From G963674505 sp964575975 (GTDB lineage: Bacteria; Desulfobacterota; Desulfobacteria; Desulfobacterales; SKZT01): DNA of 29,314 nucleotides. A program made the translations under genes and the position numbers. Shown one piece after another: positions 6,151 to 13,241 of this stretch. The DNA lies in the NCBI GenBank assembly GCA_964575975.1, contig CAZNTU010000056.1, positions 1 to 29,314 of the forward strand, written 5' to 3'. The notes beneath the pieces were generated by a model, which searched no databases, had not been told where the DNA came from, and saw only the letters and a program-made list of their open reading frames with translations. Each line of letters starts with the position of its first letter. The first letter of the stretch is position 1.

Positions 6151-6906
6151 AAAGCCGAAACTGCGCGATCTGCGCCCTGCGCTGCCGCCTAGTGGAGGGC
6201 CGGCCCGGCGCCTGCGGTCTTTACGAACTGATCGACGGCCGAATCGAGGAGCGGTTCGCCGGCAATTTTCTGGTCGCCTGCCCCATTTCCATTTCGGTCT
6301 CGGGGGCGGTCTTCCAGTCCATGTTCGTCAACCCTCTGGTTTCTCCGGGGCTCCTGGGGGTACTCGCGGGAGCGTCGTTCGGGGCCGCGCTGGGCATGAT
6401 CCTGGCCGTGAGCTGTTGGGCCGTTCCGCTGTGCGCCTGCGGGTTCGGCCTCCTGGCGGTGCTGGCGGCCGTCGCCATGTCGATGCCGGACCGGGGGGAC
6501 CGGCTGCTGATGCTGATCCTGGGGGGAATCGTCAGCGGCGCGCTGTTCACGTCCCTTCTGTCGGTGGTCAAATATGTCGCCGACCCGGACGACCAGCTGC
6601 CCGCGATCGTCTATTGGCTTATGGGAAGCCTTTCGGCGGCGGACCGGACGACGGTCCTGACCGTCGCCGGACCCATGGTGGTTGGCATTTTCGTTCTCCT
6701 GCTGCTCTCCGGCTATTTGAACGTGCTGAGCATGGGCGACGAGGAGGCGCGCGCTGGGAGTCAACGAGACGCTGTTGCGCATGCTGTTCGTTTTTTTCGC
6801 CACGGTGGTCAGCGCCCTGACCGTTGTTTTGGGCGGCATCGTCGGATGGGTGGGCCTGCTGGTTCCGCACATCATAAGTTTGTTCCTGGTCCGAAAGGAC
6901 AGATAA
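6147..6906 (+). pseudogene. Radical SAM N-terminus fused to an internal piece of a FecCD-type permease, frameshifted
   Basis: The frame starts with GTG 6147 overlapping the methyltransferase stop. The first 48 or so codons (CAICALRCRLVEGRPGACG, LYELIDGRIEERF, FLVACPISI) match the N-terminal extension of radical SAM proteins related to pyruvate-formate-lyase activase. The CxxxCxxC cluster that should follow is missing. At about 6296 the sequence becomes a FecCD/BtuC-family permease (SGAVFQSMFVNPLVSPGLLG, LPAIVYWLMGSL). Near 6756 the frame breaks in a GC repeat (ARA) and resumes as LGVNETLLRMLFVFFATVVS and VGWVGLLVPHI, then ends early after HIISLFLVRKDR at 6906. Both ends of the permease are lost. 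This records at least two deletions and one frameshift in a former uptake operon. Confidence 0.75.
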
Positions 6907-6923
6907 GGAGAGGAGCCGTTATT

Positions 6924-7181
6924 TTGATATCATTGGCTGTATTGTGCGTGACTTTTTTCCTCCTGGTAGTCTTATACACATCGGCATGCGTGTTTTTATC
7001 CGTCCTGGAATGGGGATTGACGATCCGAGCGAAAAATCAAGGCGAGGACGAGCGAGAACGAATCGCCGTCACGATGGACGGCATTCGGCAGCGACTCTTC
7101 GTAACCACTGCGGCTGTCGTTTTTTTCGTGGTCGCTCCCTTTGTCGTGATCTGCATGCATCTCCTCGGCTTGTTTTCCTGA
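6924..7181 (+). CDS. Small two-helix membrane protein
   Basis: An 85-residue frame starting at TTG 6924, chosen because AAGGAGAGGAG stands about 8 bases upstream. It shows one hydrophobic helix (LISLAVLCVTFFLLVVLYTS), a charged loop with IRAKNQGEDERERIAVTMDG, and a second helix (LFVTTAAVVFFVVAPFVVIC). Both ends probably face the same side of the inner membrane. I do not recognise a family. It sits right at the border between the decayed island and the intact region; its reading frame is complete. Confidence 0.5.
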   Translation: MISLAVLCVTFFLLVVLYTSACVFLSVLEWGLTIRAKNQGEDERERIAVTMDGIRQRLFVTTAAVVFFVVAPFVVICMHLLGLFS

Positions 7182-7307
7182 AAGTTTCGAAAATTACACA
7201 GCGCATTTCTCTATTTTCCGGGTTTCGCACTATTTTTTCGAATCAGAACCGGCCGCAATATTCGAGAAGCGGCCGAAATCCGAAAAAACCGACCGGAGGA
7301 AAAATCA

Positions 7308-8000
7308 ATGAGAACCAAAATTGGAAGTATATTGCTGATTTCGATCCTTTCTATGGTTGTCGGCTTGTTCGCGGGTTGCGGGGACGAAGAAAGAGCAGCC
7401 ACGGATCAGCCCGACAGAACCGAAGCGTTGATTGACAGAGACGAAATTCGAGAAAACGAAGAGGAAAATATCGTTCGAAGAGAGGAAATACAGGAAGAGC
7501 AACAGGTGGCGCAGGAGAAAATGGCGGTAAGGCAGAACCCCGAGGCTTCCATTCCCATGCCTTCGCCAGAGCGCGAAGAGGGCGTAGTGGAGGAACCGAA
7601 AGGACCGCGAGGCGAACGGAAAGTCGCCGGCGCCGACCGGCCGGACACTTTGCCGCCCGAAAACGAAACGATCCGGATCGACGCGGACCTGATCGGCAAG
7701 CAGGTCCACAGCGCGGAAGGCGAAAAGCTGGGAAACGTGGTCGACACTTACAGGGGCGCAGGCGGAAGTGTCGATTACGTTCTTGTGAAGAGCATAGACA
7801 AACGGCTCTATCCTGTTCCCATGAATCTTGTGAGACAGGGAGCGCGCAGCATGGGGCTGGAGTTGGCTATCGACCGGCAAGCGTTCAAAAAGGCCCCGTC
7901 ACTAAAGGAAACCGAGGGGGACAGGCTTTACGAATCTGAATTCGACGGTAGAGTCAGGACCTATTACCGGAACCAAACCCCCGGGGAAGACGGTTATTAA
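7308..8000 (+). CDS. PRC-barrel domain lipoprotein
   Basis: A 230-residue exported protein. The signal peptide ends in a lipobox (VVGLFAGC, Cys 24), so the mature protein should be lipid-anchored. Residues 30-120 are a highly charged, Glu/Arg/Pro-rich, probably disordered linker. From about residue 125 a PRC-barrel follows: IRIDADLIGKQVHSAEGEKL, GNVVDTYRGAGGSVDYVLVK. PRC-barrels are small beta-barrels seen in photosynthetic reaction-centre H subunits, RimM and periplasmic proteins, often binding partners rather than catalysing. The start has GGAGG 8 bases upstream. It stands alone and is followed by a hairpin at 8018-8045. Role unknown. Confidence 0.8.
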   Translation: MRTKIGSILLISILSMVVGLFAGCGDEERAATDQPDRTEALIDRDEIRENEEENIVRREEIQEEQQVAQEKMAVRQNPEASIPMPSPEREEGVVEEPKGPRGERKVAGADRPDTLPPENETIRIDADLIGKQVHSAEGEKLGNVVDTYRGAGGSVDYVLVKSIDKRLYPVPMNLVRQGARSMGLELAIDRQAFKKAPSLKETEGDRLYESEFDGRVRTYYRNQTPGEDGY

Positions 8001-8017
8001 AGGCAACCCGGAAAGAA

Positions 8018-8045
8018 AACTCCGAGGTTTTTCCAGCTCGGAGTT
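8018..8045 (+). terminator. Hairpin after the lipoprotein gene
   Basis: A perfect 9-base stem (AACTCCGAG / CTCGGAGTT) with a 10-base loop begins 17 bases after the lipoprotein stop. Only a short pyrimidine run (CCTTTC) follows, so it may be a weak or factor-assisted terminator. It sits between convergent genes and could act in both directions. Confidence 0.5.
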
Positions 8046-8161
8046 CCTTTCAACGATAAAACGATTTCAAAATGGCCGAAAGAGAACCGTCCCCCCCTGA
8101 CGCGAGTTCGAATTTCAAACCTTGCTCCGGTCCGGTACGGAGTCTCCGCCGAGTCTCGAAT

Positions 8162-8815
8162 TCATCCCGCTTTTTTCATCTGCGCTTTTCGGTAATATTC
8201 GATGTCCTCGATAGTCACGACAGGATAGTCGTGTCTCTCGGCGAACGCCACGATTTGCTCGAGGCGAGCCATGGTGCCGTCTTCGTTGGTCAATTCGCAG
8301 AGGACCCCGCAAGGTTTCAATCCGGCCAGCCGAGTCAAATCCACGGTGGCTTCCGTATGGCCGGGCCGTTCGAGGACCCCCCCGGCGCGGGCTCTCAAGG
8401 GGAAAATGTGGCCGGGTCTGTGCAAATCCTCGGGTCTGGCGTCGTCGGCGATCGCGGCTTTGACGGTCGCGACCCGGTCGGCCGCGGAAACGCCCGTGGT
8501 CACCCCCTTGGCGGCTTCGATGGAGACCGTGAAGGCGGTTTGATAGCGGCTGGAATTGTTCCGGACCATCATAGGCAAATCCAGTTCGCGAACTTTTTCC
8601 TCCGTAAGACACAGGCATACGATGCCGCTGCATTCCCGGATCAGCAAGGCCATTTGTTTTTCGGTGACGCTTTCTGCGGCGAAGATGAGGTCGCCTTCGT
8701 TTTCGCGGTTTTCGTCGTCCACGACCAGCACTCCTTTCGCGTTGCACAGCGCGTCGAGAGCGTTTTCGACCCTTTCGTAGGGGGTGCCGAATTTTTCCAA
8801 AAGGTTCTGATTCAT
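8162..8815 (-). CDS. ribB: 3,4-dihydroxy-2-butanone 4-phosphate synthase
   Basis: RibB converts ribulose 5-phosphate to L-3,4-dihydroxy-2-butanone 4-phosphate plus formate, supplying the xylene-ring carbons of riboflavin. The 217-residue protein is a stand-alone synthase of normal length. Visible motifs: VVDDENRENEGDL (residues 31-43, metal and substrate site), RNNSSRYQTAFTVSIEA, GVSAADRVATV, DLHRPGHIFPLRARAGGVLE, and GHTEATVDLTRLAGL. No GTP cyclohydrolase II domain is fused. ATG 8815 is preferred over the upstream in-frame ATG 8851 because an AGGAAA element precedes it and homology starts there. The FMN riboswitch at 8947-9095 controls it. Confidence 0.95.
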   Translation of the reverse strand: MNQNLLEKFGTPYERVENALDALCNAKGVLVVDDENRENEGDLIFAAESVTEKQMALLIRECSGIVCLCLTEEKVRELDLPMMVRNNSSRYQTAFTVSIEAAKGVTTGVSAADRVATVKAAIADDARPEDLHRPGHIFPLRARAGGVLERPGHTEATVDLTRLAGLKPCGVLCELTNEDGTMARLEQIVAFAERHDYPVVTIEDIEYYRKAQMKKAG

Positions 8816-8946
8816 GGTAATTTTCCTGTTTCCTTTCCTTTTGCGTTGCATTTTTACCAGAATCAGGGCGTAGGTCTATAAAGCCGCCTGAGCAGACAAG
8901 TGGCGTGTTCGGCCGCCATACGGCGCCGACATTGTCGCGGGCCGCC

Positions 8947-9095
8947 CTATCCTCTTCCATCCGGACTGTAACCGTCGGCCCCGGCGTCTCACCGGGTCTG
9001 CTGACCTCCTTTCCCCATGAAAGGAGCGCTCGCGGGCTCCCCGTCGAAAAACGGGATACCGCCGGTGGGGAATTCCGCCCCGCCCTGAGAATAAG
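8947..9095 (-). ncRNA. FMN riboswitch (RFN element)
   Basis: The minus strand carries the full RFN pattern in order: TTATTCTCAGGGCGGGG, AATTCCCCACCGGCGGTA, AGCCCGCGAGCGC, a variable hairpin, AGGTCAGCAGACCCGGTGAG, CCGGGGCCGACGGTTACAGT, CCGGATGGAAGAGGATA. The ends pair (TATTCTC with GAGGATA, one G-U) as the P1 helix. It lies about 130 bases upstream of ribB, with no T-run between, so control may be at translation initiation rather than by an intrinsic terminator. FMN binding should switch ribB off. Confidence 0.95.
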
Positions 9096-9112
9096 CGTAT
9101 GTAAAAACGCGT

Positions 9113-9140
9113 TTCATACCATTTCCGAAAGAAATGTCAA
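9113..9140 (-). promoter_or_regulatory. Promoter of the riboswitch-ribB transcript
   Basis: A perfect minus-strand TTGACA (9135-9140), a 16-base spacer and TATGAA (9113-9118) place the transcript start about ten bases before the RFN element. Orientation and distance both fit. Confidence 0.65.
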
Positions 9141-9162
9141 TCGTTTTTTTCCGAATGAACAT

Positions 9163-9190
9163 TTGACAAGCCGGTCCGTTCTGATATTAA
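9163..9190 (+). promoter_or_regulatory. Promoter of the CoA-disulfide-reductase-like gene
   Basis: TTGACA (9163-9168), a 16-base spacer and TATTAA (9185-9190) form a good sigma70 promoter 50 bases upstream of the ATG at 9241. It points away from the ribB promoter; the two -35 boxes are only about 22 bases apart. Confidence 0.65.
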
Positions 9191-9240
9191 GAGATTTTTA
9201 ATCCGCTGGAATTCAATTTTAACGCGAAAAGGAGAATGCG

Positions 9241-10581
9241 ATGAGATTCGTGGTGATCGGCGGGGACGCCGCCGGAATGAGCGCGGCCAGCAGGGCGAAA
9301 CGCAGAAGGCCGGACATGGAGGTGACCGTGCTGGAACAGTTCATGGACGTATCCTACAGCGCCTGCGGTATGCCCTATAACATAGCGGACCCCAAAAGAG
9401 CCATCGACGATCTGGTGGTCCGTTCGGCGGAAGCGTTTCGCAAGACGCAGGGCATCGAGCTTTATACGGGCCATCGGGCGGAAAGAATCGACAGGGGAAA
9501 CAAGACGGTCTCCGGGAGCACGACCGACGGCGCTTCTTTCGAAATTCCATACGACAGTCTGCTGATCGCCACCGGGGCCAGACCTCGGATGTCAACTCTG
9601 CCCGGAATGGACCAGGAAGGGGTCAAGGCGCTGAAAAGCCTGGACGACGGAAGAAAAATAAAGAGATACATCCAGGAGCACAATGCGCGAAAGGTCGTGA
9701 TAGTCGGAATGGGATACATCGCCTTGGAAATGGGCGAGGCCTTGCGCTCCCTGGAGATGGACGTGGACATGATCAAGCCGAGATGGGAGTTCGTTCCCTG
9801 GATGCACACGGACCTTTCGGACGTGATCAGAAAGGAATTGGAATTCAACCGCGTAAGATTGTTCCTTGGCCACAAGATACTGGGTGCCGAGCGTTCCGGG
9901 AAAAAATTGAAGGTTTTGGCGGAAGATCTCGAGTTGGACACCGACTTGGTCCTGGTCGCAACGGGCGTAGTTCCCAACAGCGAAATCGCCTCGGATGCGG
10001 GACTCGAGCTTTCGGTGGAAAATTCCATTGCCGTGGACCGGGCGTTGAGGACCTCGGACAGGAACATTTATGCGGCGGGGGACTGCGCCGACGCTTTTCA
10101 CGTGGTAACCGGAAAAAAGACCTGGATTCCGTTGGCGTTGAGAGCGAACCGCTCGGGTTGGGCCGCCGCCGACAACGTTTGCGGAAACAACGTCGAACTG
10201 GAGGGCGTCGCGGGTACGGCGGTATTCAAGGTTTTCAACCTGGAGGTCGCCCGAACCGGCTTGAACCCGGAGGAATCGTCGAGAGCCGGTTTCGATCCGG
10301 CTACCGTAACGATAAAATCCCGGTCCCGTGCACATGCCCATCCCGGCGCAGGAACGATTCGCGTGCAAATGACGGGCGACAAAAAAACGGGCCGCCTTCT
10401 GGGGGCGGCGATGGTGGGCGAAGAGGGCTGCGCGCACCGCATCAACACGGCTGCGGCGGCTCTTCACAACAAAATGACGGTGGAGGCATTCAGCCAGATG
10501 GATCTCGCGTACGCGCCGCCTTTCGGACCTGTTTGGGACCCGCTTCTGACGGCGGCCAACCAGTTGGTTAAAAAATTGTAA
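9241..10581 (+). CDS. CoA-disulfide reductase / NADH oxidase-type flavoprotein
   Basis: A 446-residue pyridine nucleotide-disulfide oxidoreductase of the single-cysteine Nox/CDR branch. The FAD site is VVIGGDAAGMSAASRAKR at the N-terminus. The redox Cys is Cys42 in SYSACGMPYN, the hallmark of CoA-disulfide reductases, NADH oxidases and NAD(P)H-dependent polysulfide reductases. The NAD(P)H site is VVIVGMGYIALEMGEAL (about 152-168), and the second FAD motif is NIYAAGDCAD. The C-terminal dimerisation domain ends with DLAYAPPFGPVWDPLLTAAN. There is no fused rhodanese domain. Likely reactions are reduction of CoA disulfide, persulfide or O2; sequence alone does not decide. The start has AAGGAG 7 bases upstream and a good promoter. 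Confidence 0.88.
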   Translation: MRFVVIGGDAAGMSAASRAKRRRPDMEVTVLEQFMDVSYSACGMPYNIADPKRAIDDLVVRSAEAFRKTQGIELYTGHRAERIDRGNKTVSGSTTDGASFEIPYDSLLIATGARPRMSTLPGMDQEGVKALKSLDDGRKIKRYIQEHNARKVVIVGMGYIALEMGEALRSLEMDVDMIKPRWEFVPWMHTDLSDVIRKELEFNRVRLFLGHKILGAERSGKKLKVLAEDLELDTDLVLVATGVVPNSEIASDAGLELSVENSIAVDRALRTSDRNIYAAGDCADAFHVVTGKKTWIPLALRANRSGWAAADNVCGNNVELEGVAGTAVFKVFNLEVARTGLNPEESSRAGFDPATVTIKSRSRAHAHPGAGTIRVQMTGDKKTGRLLGAAMVGEEGCAHRINTAAAALHNKMTVEAFSQMDLAYAPPFGPVWDPLLTAANQLVKKL

Positions 10582-10715
10582 TGGAAAACTCGATTTCGGG
10601 ACATGGGAACGCATCTTCTACGGCGAATTCGACGGCCGAAGAAGAAAACGTGTATTGGTGAAAATCATCGGGGAATGAGGAACACGGAATTCAACTTGAA
10701 AAAGGGAATATCAAA
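10581..10715 (+). other. Spacer between the flavoprotein and DUF3842 genes with possible short frames
   Basis: The flavoprotein stop forms TAATG with an ATG at 10581 that opens a 26-codon frame ending at TGA near 10661. In another frame the same DNA reads DFGTWERIFYGEFDGRRRKR and ends at a stop near 10678, with coding-like composition but no start. One of these may be a gene remnant or a tiny coupled gene. No promoter or hairpin is evident. Confidence 0.25.
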
Positions 10716-11141
10716 TTGCCGAAAAAAATTTGCGTGATCGACGGACAAGGCGGGGGAATCGGGGCTACGCTGATCAAGTACCTCAAGGAAGCATACGGAG
10801 AATCCATCGAGTTGATCGGGCTGGGGACCAACGCCATCGCGACGGCTCAAATGCTCAAATCCGGAGCGAACCGGGGGGCGTCCGGGGAAAACGCCATATG
10901 CCGCACCGCTTCGTCGGCGGATTTCATCATCGGCCCTATATCCATTACTTGGGCGAACGCCATGCTGGGAGAGGTCACTCCGCGAATGGCCGAGGCGGTA
11001 ATGTCAAGTTCCGCCGTAAAGGTTCTATTGCCACTCACGCAGGAAAGGGTCGAAATCGTGGGGGTGGTCAAGGAACCTCTTCCCCATTTGGTCCGAACCG
11101 TCGTCGAGGAAATCGTCAAGAATCTGCTCGACAAGTCATAG
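10716..11141 (+). CDS. DUF3842 family protein
   Basis: A 141-residue protein matching the DUF3842 pattern. It has an N-terminal nucleotide-binding-like loop (ICVIDGQGGGIGATLI), then IELIGLGTNAIATAQMLKSG, ANRGASGENAICRTASSADF and GPISITWANAMLGEVTPRMA. The glycine-rich first strand-turn-helix suggests a Rossmann-like fold, but no function is established. The start is TTG 10716 behind AAAGGG about 9 bases upstream; no ATG fits. It follows the flavoprotein gene on the same strand by 134 bases, so co-transcription is plausible. Confidence 0.8.
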   Translation: MPKKICVIDGQGGGIGATLIKYLKEAYGESIELIGLGTNAIATAQMLKSGANRGASGENAICRTASSADFIIGPISITWANAMLGEVTPRMAEAVMSSSAVKVLLPLTQERVEIVGVVKEPLPHLVRTVVEEIVKNLLDKS

Positions 11142-11167
11142 GGCTCGAGGGGAAATGGTTGGGACGA

Positions 11168-13117
11168 TCAATCTCCGATTATCGCCTCCGGATGGACCCT
11201 GTCGGTTCGCGTCGGATCGTACATGGCGTAGAACGCCACCATGAACATGATCGCCAGAAGGTCGTAAACCGATATGGAATCGTGTTTCTCGTAAAGAAGC
11301 TTTAGAAAGCGTTGTTGATCGACAAGCCTCTGTTTCAAGCCGATCAGTTCCTTGAAGAACCGGGTCAGTCTCAGGCGGGTTTTGCAGTCGGTCTTCTTGG
11401 CGTTTTCCCTGGCGAGCGCGAAATTGGCCATAGTTCTCAGCGCCGGCACCGAAGACTTCAACAAATCCGTTTTCGTCTGCTGGTTTTTGAAAAACGATTG
11501 TTCCCCTATCCAATTTTTCAACATGTTTTGCGTTTTTTCCATTTCAAGCGCCACTTGTTCGGCGAGCATGCGCGATTCCGTTCGGTTCAGACAGAGACAG
11601 GTCGATTTCAAGACGCTCGCGCGTCCGCAGATATTCTCGTTGAATTCCTCCACCGCGCTGGTCCAAAACGCCCAACTTGTGTCCTTCAATACCTGCTGCG
11701 GCGGAATTTCCTGTGACTTGGCGCTGTGTTTCACGCGGATGATTTCAAGAAACAGCTGCGCGGTTTTTTCGAAAAGCGGTCTGGCGACGATCACCCTGAA
11801 TACGATTCCGATTGCCGCGTACCAGTCCTGAAGCATCAATATTCGGTTCAAGTCCGGGTATACGGACTCGAGAACCTCGTTTTCGAAAAGATGGGTCGGG
11901 GTACCGTATTCCGGCGTACCCGCCAAGAGCGGCTGCGCGGTCTTTTTGCCTTCCTCCATGTTGGCGCAGGTCTCCAAGTCGATAAGGCCGATACGATATT
12001 CTTTCGGGTTCCGAAGATAGTTCTCCGGGTCTTGCGATTCGCCGATCAAAAACATGTTTTCCGGCTTCATGTCGCGAAGGGCGACGCCGTTTCGCTTCAA
12101 ATTGCAGAGCAGTTTCAAAAGGTTGATTATAACTCCTTTGGCGATGGCGACGTTTCTATGGAAATTTTTCTCGCCGACGAACGACTCGATCATTGCCCTG
12201 TATTGATGGACCACATCCTTTTCCGCTTCGAAAACACGGCGCAGCAAGTTCGATACTTCCTCGGAAAAATTCGGGTCGAACCTGGTCAGATCCATTTCCA
12301 GAGGCTTTTCCGCCAAGCCTTGGAAAAACCACTCGCGGCGCTTGAACGAAGGCACCTCGTTTTCTTCGATGTCGTTGAGGTTCAACAGGTTGGAAAGACT
12401 GTGCTCGAACCGTCGTATCAAGTCGTTCAAGGAAAAAAACAAATCGTCCAAGCCTTCCCCGTAGCGAGCCTCGAAAGCTTCCATATCCTCTGTCGATTCC
12501 ATTCCTTTTACGATCTCGCCTTTGACTTGGCCATCCTTGTTGTGCAACTTGTTCAATATGTCGCCGAAAAAAGCGTAGCGTGAAAGGCCGATGAACAAAA
12601 CAAAAGTGTTTCCGATTTTGAGATGCGTTTGGAGACCGGGCGATTTTCTCGCTTTTTCGATCCATATTTCTTCTGCGTCGATCGGCTCTTTCTCGTTAGG
12701 ACCGGCCAGATGGGGTATTTTGGAGAAAATCGCGCTCAAGTTCGGAGACAGGCATGGTATGTCCGGTCCGAGTTTCCGACCGATTTTTTGTTCCGCCCGA
12801 ACCGCGTCGAGATAGCTCTCGAAACTTTTGATCGGTTTCGGGGGGATTTTGACGACAATGGTGTCGTCGTACACGGCCTTGTAGCAGGCGCTTTTGCTCT
12901 CGGCCCCCTCCCCGATAGGAGCGATCGCCATCCGTCGGACATGCCATTTTCCATTGCGATTCACTTTCAATTCGAAAGTTTGTTCGGCCCCTCCGATTCC
13001 CGATTCAAAGGGGTTGAACGACATCAAGGCGGAATCCAGGCTTTCTACCCCCAGCTGAATCCTGTACAGGTTCAAGAAGAAACCTGCTATTTCCTGAATT
13101 TTGTCGGTTGCAGTCAT
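11168..13117 (-). CDS. Divergent eukaryotic-like Ser/Thr protein kinase
   Basis: A 649-residue protein with scattered but complete kinase signatures: a Gly-rich stretch (IGEGAESKSACYKAV, 68-82), the ATP-anchoring Lys90 in DDTIVVKIP, a helix-C Glu (Glu109 in VRAEQKIG), the catalytic loop ALRDMKPENMFL (Asp349, Lys351, Asn354), the metal-binding Asp380 in GLIDLETC (DLE in place of DFG), a P+1-like GTPEYGTPTHLF, and the helix-F Asp431 in LQDWYAAIG. About 200 residues are inserted between helix C and the catalytic loop, which hides the fold. A hydrophobic segment near 617-633 may tether the C-terminus to the membrane. The start ATG 13117 is chosen because the long upstream extension overlaps the divergent FHA gene and has no ribosome-binding site. 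All catalytic residues are present, so activity is plausible. Confidence 0.75.
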   Translation of the reverse strand: MTATDKIQEIAGFFLNLYRIQLGVESLDSALMSFNPFESGIGGAEQTFELKVNRNGKWHVRRMAIAPIGEGAESKSACYKAVYDDTIVVKIPPKPIKSFESYLDAVRAEQKIGRKLGPDIPCLSPNLSAIFSKIPHLAGPNEKEPIDAEEIWIEKARKSPGLQTHLKIGNTFVLFIGLSRYAFFGDILNKLHNKDGQVKGEIVKGMESTEDMEAFEARYGEGLDDLFFSLNDLIRRFEHSLSNLLNLNDIEENEVPSFKRREWFFQGLAEKPLEMDLTRFDPNFSEEVSNLLRRVFEAEKDVVHQYRAMIESFVGEKNFHRNVAIAKGVIINLLKLLCNLKRNGVALRDMKPENMFLIGESQDPENYLRNPKEYRIGLIDLETCANMEEGKKTAQPLLAGTPEYGTPTHLFENEVLESVYPDLNRILMLQDWYAAIGIVFRVIVARPLFEKTAQLFLEIIRVKHSAKSQEIPPQQVLKDTSWAFWTSAVEEFNENICGRASVLKSTCLCLNRTESRMLAEQVALEMEKTQNMLKNWIGEQSFFKNQQTKTDLLKSSVPALRTMANFALARENAKKTDCKTRLRLTRFFKELIGLKQRLVDQQRFLKLLYEKHDSISVYDLLAIMFMVAFYAMYDPTRTDRVHPEAIIGD

Positions 13118-13167
13118 GTTCTCGTCTTTCCCGTTTCCCGTTGGCGAATAAATGAACAATCTTGATA

Positions 13168-13217
13168 TTGACCGCCGATAAGTTCTAAAGTATACATTAA
13201 CAATCGATTTAATCCAA
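13168..13217. promoter_or_regulatory. Overlapping divergent promoters between the kinase and FHA genes
   Basis: Plus strand: TTGACC (13168-13173), 17-base spacer, TATACA (13191-13196), facing the FHA gene. Minus strand: TTGGAT (13212-13217), 17-base spacer, TATACT (13189-13194), facing the kinase gene. The two -10 elements share the sequence AGTATACA, so RNA polymerase could occupy only one direction at a time. The plus promoter is the stronger match in -35 and the minus promoter in -10. Confidence 0.55.
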
Positions 13218-13241
13218 CGATTATGTGGATTGGAGGGATGC

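Noticed and set aside
5559..7181. Single 540-codon protein across the methyltransferase, radical SAM and permease pieces
   Set aside because: It joins a shifted frame of the methyltransferase, the radical SAM/permease chimera and the small membrane protein. Only parts of it are real coding frames, each with its own start.
11726..12583. Plus-strand frame of 285 codons opposite the Ser/Thr kinase
   Set aside because: No domain pattern; the minus-strand kinase motifs explain the coding signal.
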